Positions 1 through 10,333 are shown, counted from the stretch's first letter. The stretch is 64,000 nt of DNA from Lasiosphaeris hirsuta (GCA_030549175.1 JAUKUA010000006.1:1860001-1924000); one strand, 5' to 3'. Numbers and translations are program-made. Notes: a model not told the origin generated them from the letters alone.

Positions 1-1
1 A

Positions 2-2524
2 GCCAACAACATCGACCAAGCTAGCACTGAAAAAGACAACGAGAAAGAGCAGGCCGAAGACCTTGGCTACATTTCTGATAGTTCAATTGACGACGAGGAC
101 CGAGAAGGGGGGACCGGTGAAACAGCAGCTATAGCAGACGGTGACACGGGCGTTGATGATACACTAGCCTTCCTCGCCACGCGACTCGAGATTCAATCTT
201 GGCCGTTCCACATCAAGCGGGCCGAAGAGCTCTGGACGGTGGACGAGAGGGCAGAAAATGAAACGTGGGCTGCCCTGATGGAGGAACTCGACAAGCTTGC
301 GTTCGAGAAGCCGCTGGTTTTCTGGAATTGGCAAAAGAAATACCACGATCCGCCATATGATACCTTCAATCTCTCAGGCAACCCACACAAGCCGCTTCAC
401 GTCGCTGCCTACCTCGGTATCTCAAGCTGGGCCAAGCACCTGATTGAGCGCGGCGAAGATCCCAACGAGCTTTCGGGCCGGTGCAACGCACTACAGGCGG
501 CGGCTACCCGAGCAGAGAAGCTAGACGTGTTGAAGGTCCTACTGGAGAACGGCGGGGACCTCAACGCAGAAAACGAGGTGGCGCGCCCTGCCTTCCACTC
601 GTGGCTTTACGAAGACTGCACCCTTGAATCGGCACAGCTCATGATCAAGCACGGGGCCGATCCTAAAATCATGAATAAGCTGAGCAACTGGACAGCTCTT
701 CACCACTTCGCCTGGAAAGGAGATGATCCAACGGTTCTCGAGCTCCTCCTCGAGCACGGCGCCGACATCAATGCCAAGGACGACTTTGACACATCGCCAC
801 TTCACACCCTGCTCAGGCGGCGCGAGGTCCCGCTTGCTTTGCTCAAGGCTTTCGTAGAGCGTGGTGCGGACATAAATGCCGAAGACAAGCATTCTGTGCG
901 GCCGTTGCAGTCAGCTAGTCTCTTTGGCGAACTGGAAGCACTCAAAATAATCGCTGCTGCTGGCCTGAGCGAGATTGACGATCTTGACAATGATGGCGAT
1001 ACCGCCCTCCATCAAGCTGCAATAGGGGGACACGCCGAGTGCGTGCGCTTCCTATGGGGTGCTGGCGCCAGCCCCAATATTCCCAACAAGAGAGGCCAAA
1101 CAGCCCTGCACGATGCGGCGTTACGGGGCTCCGAAGACTGTGTCGGGGCCATCCTAGATTTCGAGAAGGAGACCGGCCATAGTCTGGATATCAACGCGTT
1201 CGACAAGCGCAACAAGACTCCCTTGTTCTGCGCCTGTTTGAGCCACGAACAAGGCACCGCCAACCTTATCCTCGACGCCTTGCTTAAACGCAAGGAACCG
1301 CTGGCAGAAATTAACAAGCCATCCCTCGGCGGACGGACGCCCCTGCGGCAGGCCGCATCGCACGGCTTCGATGGCATCGTGTCGAAGCTCATCCGCACAT
1401 CGGTAGACCAAAACGACGCTGCCAGCCTCGCCGTCAACGCCCAAGACAGAAAGAGCGGCATGACAGCCCTCCACCGGGCCGCTTGGCGCGGCCACACCAA
1501 GTGCGTCCGGCTCCTGCTCAGCTCCGATGCCAAAGCCGACCCAAGCGTACGCGATACCAAGTCTCGCACCGCCCTGGTGCTTGCCTACGAGCAATGGGCG
1601 CTCTCTTCTGACCAAGCCTCGTTCGAAGACATCATTTCGCTCCTCATCGCCGCTTCCCCCTCGGCGGCCGCACAGGACCCCGAACTCGCGGCCATCTGTG
1701 CTGTCAATGGCTCCACCAAGCTCCTCCGCCAGCTCTGGCGCCTCAACGCCGATCTCAACCGCCGCGACCGCTACGGCTGGACGCCCCTCGAGCTCGCGCG
1801 CAAGTTCTCGCAGACTAAGGCTGCCGAGTTTCTCAAGCGTCAGGTCGCCTGGGTCGGTATGCTCCCGTCGCGCTGGGCGACCGACTTTCCCGCGACGATG
1901 ACCGTTGGGGCGCGGAGCGTTGCTGCTGATGGCACGACGGTTACGCACCTCTCTGAGGAGAGGGTGTGTATCTCGACGGACAGGCCGCTACCGGCGGGGC
2001 TAGAGCAGTATTACTTTGAGGTGACGTTTGGTGACGTTTCCGATATTCTGACCGGGGGGGGTGAACAGAAGGAAAATCCGATCGCCGCGGTAGGATTCTG
2101 CACGATTGGTGGTGGGGTCATCCAATTCCCTGGCTGGCCGTCACGGCCGATTGCTCCTGGTGCTAAGAGCTGGGGGTACCATGGCGACGACGGGGGGTTA
2201 TTTGTTAGTAGTAATCTGGAGGGGTCGTCGAAGGCCGAAGCGAAGCCATATGGGCCGGGGGATACCATCGGGTGTGGTGTTGACTTGGCTGAGCACGAGA
2301 TCTGGTTCACGCTGAATGGCGTCAGGCTCGATGCCACGTTTGCTGGGGTTGATGGACGGCTATTTCCATTGTTGGGATTGAAGGAGGTGGTGACGCTCCA
2401 GACCAACTTTGGCGCCGAGCCGTTCAAATGGAAGGGGCCTGATGAGCAGGAGGGGGATGGGCCGGATGAGAGTCAGCTGGGGAGCGAGAATACGATAGTG
2501 GAACTCACTACACAGTGCAACTGA
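2..2524 (+). CDS. NLR-like ankyrin-repeat and SPRY protein, 5' end missing
   Basis: The reading frame is open from base 2, so the gene starts outside the window; 840 residues are visible. An acidic linker is followed by about ten ankyrin-type repeats with TALH/TPL-x-A-A motifs (for example around nt 700-800, 990-1080, 1450-1530). After these, roughly nt 1900-2430, comes a SPRY domain, recognisable from YYFEVTF, a GFCTIGG strand, WGYHGDDG and IWFTLNG. The stop is TGA at 2522. A tryptophan-rich linker before the repeats resembles the stretch that follows NACHT domains in fungal NLR-like proteins, but no NACHT is visible here, so the upstream architecture is inference. In such proteins the repeats are ligand-sensing and the N-terminal effector triggers cell death or signalling. 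The first in-frame start-like codon in the window is a GTG at 239, which is not credible as a eukaryotic start. Confidence 0.8.
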   Translation, partial: ANNIDQASTEKDNEKEQAEDLGYISDSSIDDEDREGGTGETAAIADGDTGVDDTLAFLATRLEIQSWPFHIKRAEELWTVDERAENETWAALMEELDKLAFEKPLVFWNWQKKYHDPPYDTFNLSGNPHKPLHVAAYLGISSWAKHLIERGEDPNELSGRCNALQAAATRAEKLDVLKVLLENGGDLNAENEVARPAFHSWLYEDCTLESAQLMIKHGADPKIMNKLSNWTALHHFAWKGDDPTVLELLLEHGADINAKDDFDTSPLHTLLRRREVPLALLKAFVERGADINAEDKHSVRPLQSASLFGELEALKIIAAAGLSEIDDLDNDGDTALHQAAIGGHAECVRFLWGAGASPNIPNKRGQTALHDAALRGSEDCVGAILDFEKETGHSLDINAFDKRNKTPLFCACLSHEQGTANLILDALLKRKEPLAEINKPSLGGRTPLRQAASHGFDGIVSKLIRTSVDQNDAASLAVNAQDRKSGMTALHRAAWRGHTKCVRLLLSSDAKADPSVRDTKSRTALVLAYEQWALSSDQASFEDIISLLIAASPSAAAQDPELAAICAVNGSTKLLRQLWRLNADLNRRDRYGWTPLELARKFSQTKAAEFLKRQVAWVGMLPSRWATDFPATMTVGARSVAADGTTVTHLSEERVCISTDRPLPAGLEQYYFEVTFGDVSDILTGGGEQKENPIAAVGFCTIGGGVIQFPGWPSRPIAPGAKSWGYHGDDGGLFVSSNLEGSSKAEAKPYGPGDTIGCGVDLAEHEIWFTLNGVRLDATFAGVDGRLFPLLGLKEVVTLQTNFGAEPFKWKGPDEQEGDGPDESQLGSENTIVELTTQCN

Positions 2525-2635
2525 AGCATGCCACAGCGTTACAAGTTACATTTGACGAAGACAGACCTTATGAACTATAACCTGCTCCATGGCCCGTGCT
2601 AATTGCCGTCTCTCTTCCACTTCCTCCGTCTCCAT

Positions 2636-3790
2636 CTATTCATCCATTCTGCGGCTAATGGTTTGCCGAAAGACGACAGCCAAGAGACAAGCCGGCGTCA
2701 TGACGCTAAATACCGCATCGGCCGCGGAGATCCAGTATCTCTCGGCATTCTCAAGCGCCTGCAGTTCAGCTCGATCAGGGCATCGTCATTCCACGTTAAG
2801 CGGAACACGCCCACAACATGGAACAAGGTTCCGAGGACCATGGCCATCGAGTTACAAATGAGAGCCCAATAGAACCCTCGAACCAAATCAGCTAGCGTCC
2901 GCTTTTTTCCCCCACCAACTTCTCCCTGTCCCGATTCTTTCCTCCAAGCTCTGCTCCTGACCGATACCCATGAAACAAACAACATGCAAAAGGCTGTTCA
3001 CAAGTGCCAAGATCCCATACAGAATAAAAGCCAAACTCTGACATCCCAATCCCACAGTTGGCGTCGTCCAAGCAACAGATGCTGCCCTACTTGTAGCAAG
3101 GGCAGCACAACACCACCCCATCATCTGTCCAACACCGAATCTACCTTAAAACTACACATCCTTTCCCATCTCCTTCTTAAACTCACTAAATCTGACAGGG
3201 TGTTGCTCAGTGCGGCCTTGTCGGCATATATCTCTGTGGCGGCTCCAAAGATGGCGCTGGCCGGGTCTCCCAGGATGCTGAGGTATTCCATTCCGATCTT
3301 CAGCCCGATCTTCACAGCGTTGAGGAGGATATTATTACCGGTGCCAAGGTCTAGCTCACCAACGAGACAGAGCAGCAAGAGGCCGATGTACGGCGAGATG
3401 TAGGTCGGCAGGGGCCCAAGCCGCTGCCGGAGATTTGCTGTACTCGGTGCCGCGACAGTATTGCTTAATCCAAGAAGCAGGCTTCATGATGGAGGGGAGG
3501 GTTTCGTTTGTACTGGAGTCGATTTCTTTGTCGAGGTTGCATATATCCCATGGGCAGGATGTGTCGTAGTATTTCTGGAATTCGGTACGGGCCGCTATGG
3601 TGCAGCAGGGGGCTACGGAGAAGGTAGCCGAGGCGAACCGGAGAGAAGCGAGAAAGGTAAGGAGGACAGCTCAAGGCTCCTATCTATCGCACAGGCAACA
3701 ATATGCACGCTGTCTTCCTCTCCGTCGTCCTCTCATCCGTTCTGACGCACGCCCTCCTCCAGCGCCAACAACTTGAGCCGCCAGCAAAGC
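2636..3790 (-). pseudogene. Broken multi-exon integral membrane protein gene
   Basis: On the minus strand several coding blocks join through plausible introns. Block one (about 3660-3435) encodes a hydrophobic leader and then FQKYYDTSCPWDICNLD, a motif typical of a fungal membrane-protein family as I recall it. Block two (3433-3190) continues in another frame (PLPTYISPYIGLLLL). After a gtgagt intron comes a transmembrane block (3124-2985), then another (about 2899-2815), and a C-terminal block ending with TAG at 2636. No intron fits between blocks one and two; the reading shifts by one base near 3433. No ATG opens the first block, which is preceded by in-frame stops. Either the gene is decayed or there is a sequence error plus a missed first exon. 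Function unknown; a polytopic transporter-like or RTA1-like role is only a guess. Confidence 0.5.
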
Positions 3791-3849
3791 CCGACCTTAT
3801 CGACCCCGTCCTACAGCCCTACTGCGACTTTTCCTCTTGCCGGCACTGA
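3703..3849 (+). CDS. Possible small secreted peptide, 48 residues
   Basis: An ATG at 3703 opens a 48-codon frame. It starts with a good hydrophobic signal-like stretch (MHAVFLSVVLSSVLTHA) and continues with a proline-rich, soluble tail ending in YCDFSSCRH with two cysteines. It lies antisense to the 5' side of the broken membrane gene, in a decayed area, so it may be an accidental frame. If real, it would be exported by the secretory pathway. No family is recognised. Confidence 0.25.
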   Translation: MHAVFLSVVLSSVLTHALLQRQQLEPPAKPDLIDPVLQPYCDFSSCRH

Positions 3850-4073
3850 GAAGCAAATCCGGCGAGATCGTGGGCGCTCAGAGTTTCTAGATCGAGGGAG
3901 GGTGCAAACGCGAGGCCAAACTCGCGCCAGCCACATGTGTTCCTTTTCAAGTCCCACAGCGGCTCGACGTCAAGGGCGATGAAGGATGATGCGGGCACGT
4001 GCTGTTGGACAAGCGACTCGAGGTTGGGGTGCGGCGCTTCGTGAAAATCTCGCACCGACTCGCTACGGAAAAG
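3819..4073 (-). pseudogene. Relic of a Gfd2/YDR514C-like gene
   Basis: A minus-strand frame of about 84 codons contains SFIALDVEPLW followed by REFGLAFAPSLDL and LSAHDLA. This resembles the start of the ribonuclease-H-like fold found in fungal Gfd2/YDR514C-type proteins (an acidic D-x-E strand followed by a strand ending in hydrophobic residues). The frame is closed by TAG just upstream and by a stop at 3819, so less than a third of a normal domain remains and there is no ATG. I read it as a fragment. It overlaps the 3' end of the putative small peptide on the other strand. Confidence 0.35.
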
Positions 4074-4847
4074 CGGAAGCTAGCGCAGTACTAAGTTGTC
4101 GCTGATTGCCCATCGTCATTCGTCGGCGAGGTAGAACGGGCTGTCTTGCCTGCAGCTATCCAGAGCCTGGGTTAGGCCTGTCTTTGACCGTGTCATATTG
4201 ATGTTGTCTGTTCTTGGACTTGAGCAAATTGAAGCGAGTCCTGTCAGTTATTTATGATGAAAGTAGTTTTTCTTTGCTTATTAACCTCCCAGCTGCGGCA
4301 GAACTAAAACTCGACTTCACAATCGTCAGACCCAGCCGTTCAGTTGAAAACAGAAACTCGAAACCCATCAACCCCACACCTTACAGTTTTTCTCTATGCA
4401 ATCAGCTTTTCCCACTTTCCTCGTCCGTAACCAACCCCAGACCCAAACTTTAAGATTTAACTTATCTTCCTTCTCATAGTTAATACTGCTAGTTATTCGG
4501 ATATCGGCCTTGCAATGCGGATCCTTAATCATTAGGAATTTGTCAGGCTAGCCTCCATGTCAAAAAGTTGCCGACCTCCGGCCACAGCCAGCCACTTCCA
4601 GCACTACTGCTGCTTTCTGTATCCCTAAGGCGGGGTTGGTCGTTTCCGATACGCTGGAAGCCCACTTTTTACGCAGCCATGTTGTTCACGAGCTGTTCGG
4701 CTTGCAGGCGCAGCTGCATCATGGACCGACTATTGTTTGGGCTTCAACGAAGCGCCAATTAAGCACTGCATCGACACTGCGACTGGGGGTCTAGATCAAC
4801 CCACCCCCTTGCCGTTTACGGCTCGGATCTATGAGTGGGTTTCAAGA
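4074..4847. other. Intergenic, relatively AT-rich, no gene seen
   Basis: No frame here has protein-like composition. The stretch around 4200-4560 is richer in A+T than the surroundings. It ends in the promoter of the downstream cupin gene. Confidence 0.5.
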
Positions 4848-4853
4848 TATATA
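4848..4853 (+). promoter_or_regulatory. TATA-like element of the cupin gene
   Basis: TATATA lies 58-63 bases before the ATG at 4911, a normal position for a fungal TATA element when the 5' leader is short. Confidence 0.4.
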
Positions 4854-4910
4854 CCACGTCGTTTCCCAGCTGTAAAGTCCTTGTTCAGCACTCGTCATCC
4901 CCGGACCAAA

Positions 4911-6401
4911 ATGGCCAGCCAGTTCTCTGACCCGTTCTCGTCCCCAAAAGCCTACGGCCTGAACAAAGGCAATGCGGCAATCATCGACCTGCCTGTCGTT
5001 GGCCAGGGTACCGTTGCCGTCCGAGCTAAGGTCAGGGAATCTCTCAGCATCAAGGTCAAGCGCGACGCCACTGAGAGCCTTCATCTGAGGATTGGCCTTG
5101 GAAACATTTCGATCTCCATCCAGGATAAAAAGGGGGAGCACCACCTCGACTGGTCCAACCTCAAAACTGTGGACGACCGGGCGTCCTTGCTGAACCCCAA
5201 GCGCATCACCACTTATTGGCTTTCAATCGACAAAGTAAATCGAAGACTGCGATACGGCAAGCATTTCCTCAACAAGTCAATGACGTTGCTCGAATCCGAC
5301 CTCAACGCAGCGATGAACAAGTAACCTCACGCTCTGCTGGCAGGTAGCTGCGCTACACATAGGCAAGCTAACTCAAGCAGCAGGTATACTTGGCTGGAGC
5401 ACTCCACATATGTCGACAATGCAGTAGACGAAGACGCGGGGGAGCCCGAGGTTGGGGTGGAGGAACAACCAGCCGAACCGTCCATTGCTGTCCTCCCTCT
5501 CCCCGTAACCATCGACCTGTCGCCCTACATCATCTCCCAAGACAAGGTTACCCTCATGGAGCTCGAGAGCGGGCAGTTTACCGTGCCGTCAAATCTCCCA
5601 GAGGCTTGCCAAGTCCTCTATGGCAACGTCGCCGGCGCTAACATTACCCTCAATGACAAGACATTCACCAAGTTCAGCGATGCGATTGAGCGCAGCTGCA
5701 GCAATCCGGACGGCTGGTGCTACCAGAAGCTCGTGGAGAAAGCGAGCCATGTCAAGGATCCGCTCAAGACGTATATCCGCATAACCATCGGTTATAACCA
5801 GGTTTGTCTCGGGCGCCCTCCTGCCGGCTTGGGTGTTGTGGACTGGCTGACTCAACCACAGGGTAACTCGCCCGGGGTGCCGTACGTCTTGGAGATCTGG
5901 CCCAAAGACCACTACTCTTCAGTCCATGACCATGGCAATGCCTGTGCAGTCATCAAGGTATGTCGTTCCCGACAGCCCATAGTAAAAGTTCTAACTCTGA
6001 CCAGGTCCTTTGTGGTCAAATTGACGCCACGTACTACGACTCGCTCCTGGACGGCCACAAAATTGGCATAGCGTCTTTGAAGAAGGACGACGTTACCTGG
6101 CTCAGCCCCCAAAACTACCAGATCCATGAGCTGCGCAATAGTTACTCGACCGTTTGTTGCACGATTCAATGCTACCGGTAAGCACCCCACGCAAAGTCCT
6201 TTATAGCGAAGCTCCAGGCCTGTGCTGACACCCCCTCGAAGCTATGATGAGGAGAACCATGTGCATCACGACAAATTCGACTACATTGACGATCAGGGTG
6301 AGGTTCAGGAGTATTCGCCCACGAGCGACATGGCATTCTACGACTTTAGGCAGCAGATGATGGCCGAGTGGTTGAAGAGCGGGGGCCAGCTCGTCGATTA
6401 G
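4911..6401 (+). CDS. Cysteine-dioxygenase-like cupin protein
   Basis: Five exons: 4911-5320, 5384-5801, 5862-5957, 6005-6177, 6242-6401. All junctions are GT-AG and in phase, giving 418 residues. The C-terminal part is a cupin of the cysteine dioxygenase type. It has the iron-ligand pair H298-x-H300 within SSVHDHGNA, a glycine six residues after the first strand, and a third candidate ligand H349 in YQIHELRN. Enzymes of this family oxidise the thiol of cysteine or a related thiol to a sulfinate using Fe(II) and O2 in the cytosol. The N-terminal 130 or so residues (exon 1) are not part of a standard CDO (about 200 residues) and form a separate region of unknown role. The Cys-Tyr cross-link of true CDO could not be confirmed, so the substrate is uncertain. 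The start is the first ATG after the TATA box. Confidence 0.75.
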
Positions 6402-6606
6402 CCTTAATCTAGCCCAACTTGGGAGCGATGCCGATTTGATGGCCTAGACTCTGAAAATCGCCTCTTTTTTTATTATTATTATTTTTTTCATGGATGGAAG
6501 CAGCTGGTTTGAGGTCGGATGGGTAGGCGAAATAAATGTCAGCGTCTTGATACTAACGATACATGCAGTTAACATCCGTGGTAGTAAGCCTGGTGGTTTC
6601 TAATTA

Positions 6607-7584
6607 TTATTTGACAAGTCTTGTGATCAAGTCCGTAACATCTTGCTCTGTCCACTCCCTGAGCCCGAGGCTCTGGCTGTCGTCCTCTTCAGTATCCCAG
6701 AGAGACCCATATCCACCGACAGCCACAGCTCTCTTCAAGAAGGCCATGGTGAAATCCGGCTTTCCGTTCTTGATATTTTCCTTTGCAGCAGCCACTCCCT
6801 GGATGGTGTCAAACTCGGTCACATGCCAGCCCTCCTCGCCCACAACCTTGGTTGCGAGCTCGTACACACGCCGCTGAGTCAAGTTGATATCCTTGACCCT
6901 CACCTCCGTCTTGCCGGCGGCCTTGCCCCCCAGCACGCCGACAACCGACTTGCCGATGCTTCGCACCGTGGTAAACGAGATGGGCGTGTTGCCGCCATCC
7001 CACAGCTGGACCCGCTTGTTCTTCGGGTCGAGGAGGATCCCATGGGTCCCCTCCATGCCCCAGTCGAGGAACAGGCCGGTGAAGAGGAGGGCATAGTCGA
7101 TCTTGCCGTCGGCCCTCAGGCCCGACAGGTACTTCTGCACCTCGTGTTTCCCGCGCCAGTTCTCAAAGTCGGTGTTGAGCTTCTCGTCGCTGCTGGCGAG
7201 GCCGAACTCCGACGGGACGATGAACTTGACGCCTGCGGAGATGGCCGCGTCGATGATGATCTTTTGGGCTGCCACGGAGCGGGCAGGTACCGAGGAGACG
7301 ATGGCGTCGACGCCCGCCAGGGCAGCTGCCACGGACTCGGCCGAGGCGTAGTCGACTACTTTGACTTGGACATCGGAGAGGAAGGCGCCGGGGTTGGTAG
7401 GAGGTGCACGCGTGAGGATCGTGATGGACTCGAAAGGAGGCTGGGCTTCGCGTAGGGCTTGAAGGAGCGCGGGTCCTAGGTTGCCGGACGCCTGTGCATG
7501 TTTCAGGTTAGTGCTTGTGGATTGCGAGGACTTTGGGGCTTGACTAACACCAATGAGCGCAACAGAGGGAAATCGCTGCGCCAT
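6607..7584 (-). CDS. NmrA-like / isoflavone-reductase-like NAD(P)-binding protein
   Basis: Two exons, 7584-7549 and 7491-6607, give 306 residues. The 57-nt intron (donor gttagt, branch actaac, acceptor cag) has no stop and is a multiple of three, so an unspliced reading looks open. Splicing restores the dinucleotide motif GASGNLG at residues 12-18, which is otherwise split. Later features fit the atypical short-chain dehydrogenases of the NmrA/PCBER type: VDAIVSSVP, KFIVPSEFG and a lysine-containing GKHEVQKYL segment. Such proteins are cytosolic reductases of small phenolic or other metabolites, or redox sensors binding NADP without catalysis. Which applies here cannot be told. A TATATATA lies 112 bases upstream of the ATG. 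A second gene of the family, with the same layout, is at 32890-33914. Confidence 0.85.
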   Translation of the reverse strand: MAQRFPSVALIGVSQAPKSSQSTSTNLKHAQASGNLGPALLQALREAQPPFESITILTRAPPTNPGAFLSDVQVKVVDYASAESVAAALAGVDAIVSSVPARSVAAQKIIIDAAISAGVKFIVPSEFGLASSDEKLNTDFENWRGKHEVQKYLSGLRADGKIDYALLFTGLFLDWGMEGTHGILLDPKNKRVQLWDGGNTPISFTTVRSIGKSVVGVLGGKAAGKTEVRVKDINLTQRRVYELATKVVGEEGWHVTEFDTIQGVAAAKENIKNGKPDFTMAFLKRAVAVGGYGSLWDTEEDDSQSLGLREWTEQDVTDLITRLVK

Positions 7585-7695
7585 CGTGATGGAGGGGATG
7601 GTGTGTCGAGTATTAGTTATGTGGATCGTTGTTGTCTCGTTGGTTGATGCAGTGATGGTTCGGTGATCTAAGTTGTTGCAACGGACTGCCAGGAT

Positions 7696-7703
7696 TATAT
7701 ATA
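7696..7703 (-). promoter_or_regulatory. TATA box of the first NmrA-like gene
   Basis: TATATATA starts 112 bases before the ATG. The same octamer sits at the same distance before the second NmrA-like gene (34026-34033). Confidence 0.5.
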
Positions 7704-8623
7704 CCAGTTTTGTTTCGCTTCATTTTCAGAATCATTTTACATTATTCTCACCGGTTCAAAGCTCGTGTCGGACATGACAGAGTTCCTCACCGAGGTAGAG
7801 CACGCCAAAGCCGGCAGGAAGGTGCTTTTATGGTTCACTAATACAATATTAGTGATCGATTACCATTTGTAAGATCCTCACAAGTTAAATGACCGTTGAA
7901 ACCTCTCAGCTTCATGTACGATACTTACAAAGCAACGGAAAGATTTGTCTATCTGGGCAGTTTGTGTGCTTTCGTCGTCGAAGAAAGCAAGGGAGGTGGC
8001 TTGGCGTGGACGTTTCAATTGGGTCCCGAGTTAGCGCCGACGGACCGCCCGAACTCGGCGGCACCGCCGCAAACTTGAGCTGGAGCTGAACCCCTATAAA
8101 GATACGAAAAAGACCAATGTCACTACAGGACTAATCGAGGGTCGCCTCGATACCACTTCTAGGGATAGGGTTGAAAGGCTTAAAAGTAGTCCCTGTCTAT
8201 GATTATCGCCTACCTAATCTAGCTACCTATGCGGTTGATAGATATCACCTGCTTGGTTTACATAGCATGTCTATTGCTAGGACTAACTAGTAAATCAAGG
8301 ACGGGAATTACGCAACCAGGTGAAATCGCTCCCTTACTGAATACTAGTAGCGTCGGTGTTGTACGCTTTGAAACGGGGCTTTCCCCAACCCCACCGCTTG
8401 GAAGTGAGGTCGGAATTAGGACATGAGCAGAAGAGACGTGATTTGCGAAAAATGGCGGTCGCTAGTATAGTTATATTTTCTAGTAGGTAGGAAAAACTCG
8501 ATCACGTGACACCAGGCTGGACTTATTTATCTGTCTCGGTGAGTCTACATACAGCCCCTCATCCGTGATCGCACCCAGCAAGCCACGGGGAAACTCATTA
8601 TTAGCGTCAATTCACGTCCCACA
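7704..8623. other. Intergenic, shared upstream region
   Basis: This is the region between the divergently transcribed NmrA-like gene and the HET gene. Only short frames without protein-like composition are present; several ACTAGT/CTAGTA words recur between 8270 and 8480. Confidence 0.4.
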
Positions 8624-10333
8624 ATGCGACTCATCAACGCACAAAGTCTTCGGCTGGAAGAGCACTTTGACTCCAACGCACCTCCGTACGCCATTCTTTC
8701 GCACACATGGGAGGATGGAGAAGTCTCGTTCCAAGACACGGCTCTGCCAGCATCGGCCAAGACTCGAAGCAAGCCTGGTTACAAGAAAATCGAGGAAACT
8801 TGCCGGCTTGCCTGCGAGCACGGCCTCGAGCTCAGCTGGGTTGACACCTGCTGCATTGACAAATCAAGCAGCGCCGAGCTTACCGAGAGCATCAACTCCA
8901 TGTTTCGCTGGTATCAAGACGCCAGCATTTGTTTCGTCTACCTATCCGATCTCGAACCAACTGTTTCCATCCAGGACGGCATGAAACGTTGTCGGTGGTT
9001 CCGCAGGGGCTGGACACTCCAAGAGCTTCTTGCGCCCAGAAACATACAGTTTTACGACCGGGACTGGAAGTTTCGAGGCACAAAAGATAACTTTGTCGAC
9101 ATCATCAAGGCCACCACCCGCATCCCCAAAAGCATCCTGCAGGGACAAACTTCGATTCGGGACTACTCCGTCGCCTCCAAAATGGCATGGGCAGCGAAGC
9201 GCAAGACAACGCGCATCGAAGACACGGCTTACTGCCTGATGGGCATTTTTGGTGTCAATATGGCCCTGATCTACGGAGAAGGCCCAAGGGCATTTAAGCG
9301 GCTGCAGGAGGAAATCGTCAAGAACAGCAATGACCTGACAATCTTCTCGTGGGATGAAGCCGACCGGACCCTGGCCCATCAGAACCTGTTCGCCACCTCG
9401 CCCGCCGCGTTTGCTGGCCGGGGCGGTACCAAACCATACGACCGCTCCGAGCTCAATCCCGAATTCGCCATCACCAACAAAGGGCTGCGGATAGAGAGCA
9501 GACTCCAGACCATGGTCTGCAGGGACCCCAGCCTCGACATTGCCATCACCAAGTACCGACTGACTCTTGGTGCGCACTGGATCAGCAGTGACAATTGTGT
9601 CGAGATAGGGATAATTTTGACAAAAATTGGACCTGGCCTGTTCGTCCGCGATGGGAGGGCTGCCCTGTCCAGCATCCCACATGGCGAAGCCAAGCAGATG
9701 CCACGAACACCCGTGCATTCCTTCTTCATTCTGCTGGACAGGTTTGACGCTGACAACTTCAAATGGTACCGGCCGCGCTCCTTTGTCTTCTTGCCAAATG
9801 AGCCATTCTTCCGCGTGGTGACGGTTATGCCCGAAAGCCACTGGGATGCGACAAGATGCTTGTTCTTTCCTCCGACCACCATCTCGCATGTATTTGCTGT
9901 CCAGTTCGAGGTAGACCTCGAGGGCTCCCCCGTCCAGTTTGTTGTTCTCGTTGACTATACCAGAGGAAAGCCAGTTCTTCGCGCCTTCGAGGCAGCCGCC
10001 GCGCAATACTTGCACCTGCAAACATGGCTGTTTCGGCCCAAGAATTTGGCAGAATCTCTGCTTTGGGATGACATGACGCTCGACGTACGGGAAATGCTGG
10101 GAGATTCCCGGTCGGAATGCACCGTCCTCCGAGGCTCCACCGAGTTTCGGGTAGTGTTTTCGGCGAGGAATGAAACAACAATCGGAGGCAATGTTGCCTT
10201 TTCTGTCCACTTGGATGTGGAAAAAAGTACTGGTGCTGACTTGGCGCCGAACAACTATCAACGGTTGGTCAGGAGCCCCAATCGCAACTTTGCCTCAACA
10301 GCACATATCCCTATTCTTGGGCCTCGAGACTAG
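8624..10333 (+). CDS. HET-domain (heterokaryon incompatibility) protein
   Basis: Single exon, 569 residues. The first 150 residues form a HET domain: MRLINAQSLRLEE, then PPYAILSHTWEDGEVSF, the conserved GYKKIEETC block, LSWVDTCCIDK and MFRWYQDASICFVYLSD, followed by RGWTLQELLAPRNIQFYD. A second conserved part (ATRIPKSILQG, the MAWAAKRKTTRIEDTAYCLMGIFGVNM block and YGEG-x-A-FxRLQEEI) is typical of the large HET family in ascomycetes. HET domains are cell-death effectors triggered when genetically different hyphae fuse; the downstream region (from about residue 250) usually carries the recognition part, here with no repeats that I can see. No NACHT or WD repeats follow, so this is the stand-alone class. 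The start is the only ATG before the motif and has a normal context. Confidence 0.92.
   Translation: MRLINAQSLRLEEHFDSNAPPYAILSHTWEDGEVSFQDTALPASAKTRSKPGYKKIEETCRLACEHGLELSWVDTCCIDKSSSAELTESINSMFRWYQDASICFVYLSDLEPTVSIQDGMKRCRWFRRGWTLQELLAPRNIQFYDRDWKFRGTKDNFVDIIKATTRIPKSILQGQTSIRDYSVASKMAWAAKRKTTRIEDTAYCLMGIFGVNMALIYGEGPRAFKRLQEEIVKNSNDLTIFSWDEADRTLAHQNLFATSPAAFAGRGGTKPYDRSELNPEFAITNKGLRIESRLQTMVCRDPSLDIAITKYRLTLGAHWISSDNCVEIGIILTKIGPGLFVRDGRAALSSIPHGEAKQMPRTPVHSFFILLDRFDADNFKWYRPRSFVFLPNEPFFRVVTVMPESHWDATRCLFFPPTTISHVFAVQFEVDLEGSPVQFVVLVDYTRGKPVLRAFEAAAAQYLHLQTWLFRPKNLAESLLWDDMTLDVREMLGDSRSECTVLRGSTEFRVVFSARNETTIGGNVAFSVHLDVEKSTGADLAPNNYQRLVRSPNRNFASTAHIPILGPRD

Noticed and set aside
1154..1948. 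264-codon minus-strand frame
   Set aside because: Antisense shadow of the ankyrin coding sequence.
239..2524. Start of the ankyrin-SPRY gene at the GTG codon at 239
   Set aside because: The frame is open to the window edge and GTG is not a normal eukaryotic start; the gene is 5'-truncated.
8942..10261. 439-codon minus-strand frame
   Set aside because: Shadow of the HET gene; composition and lack of motifs fit antisense of coding DNA.
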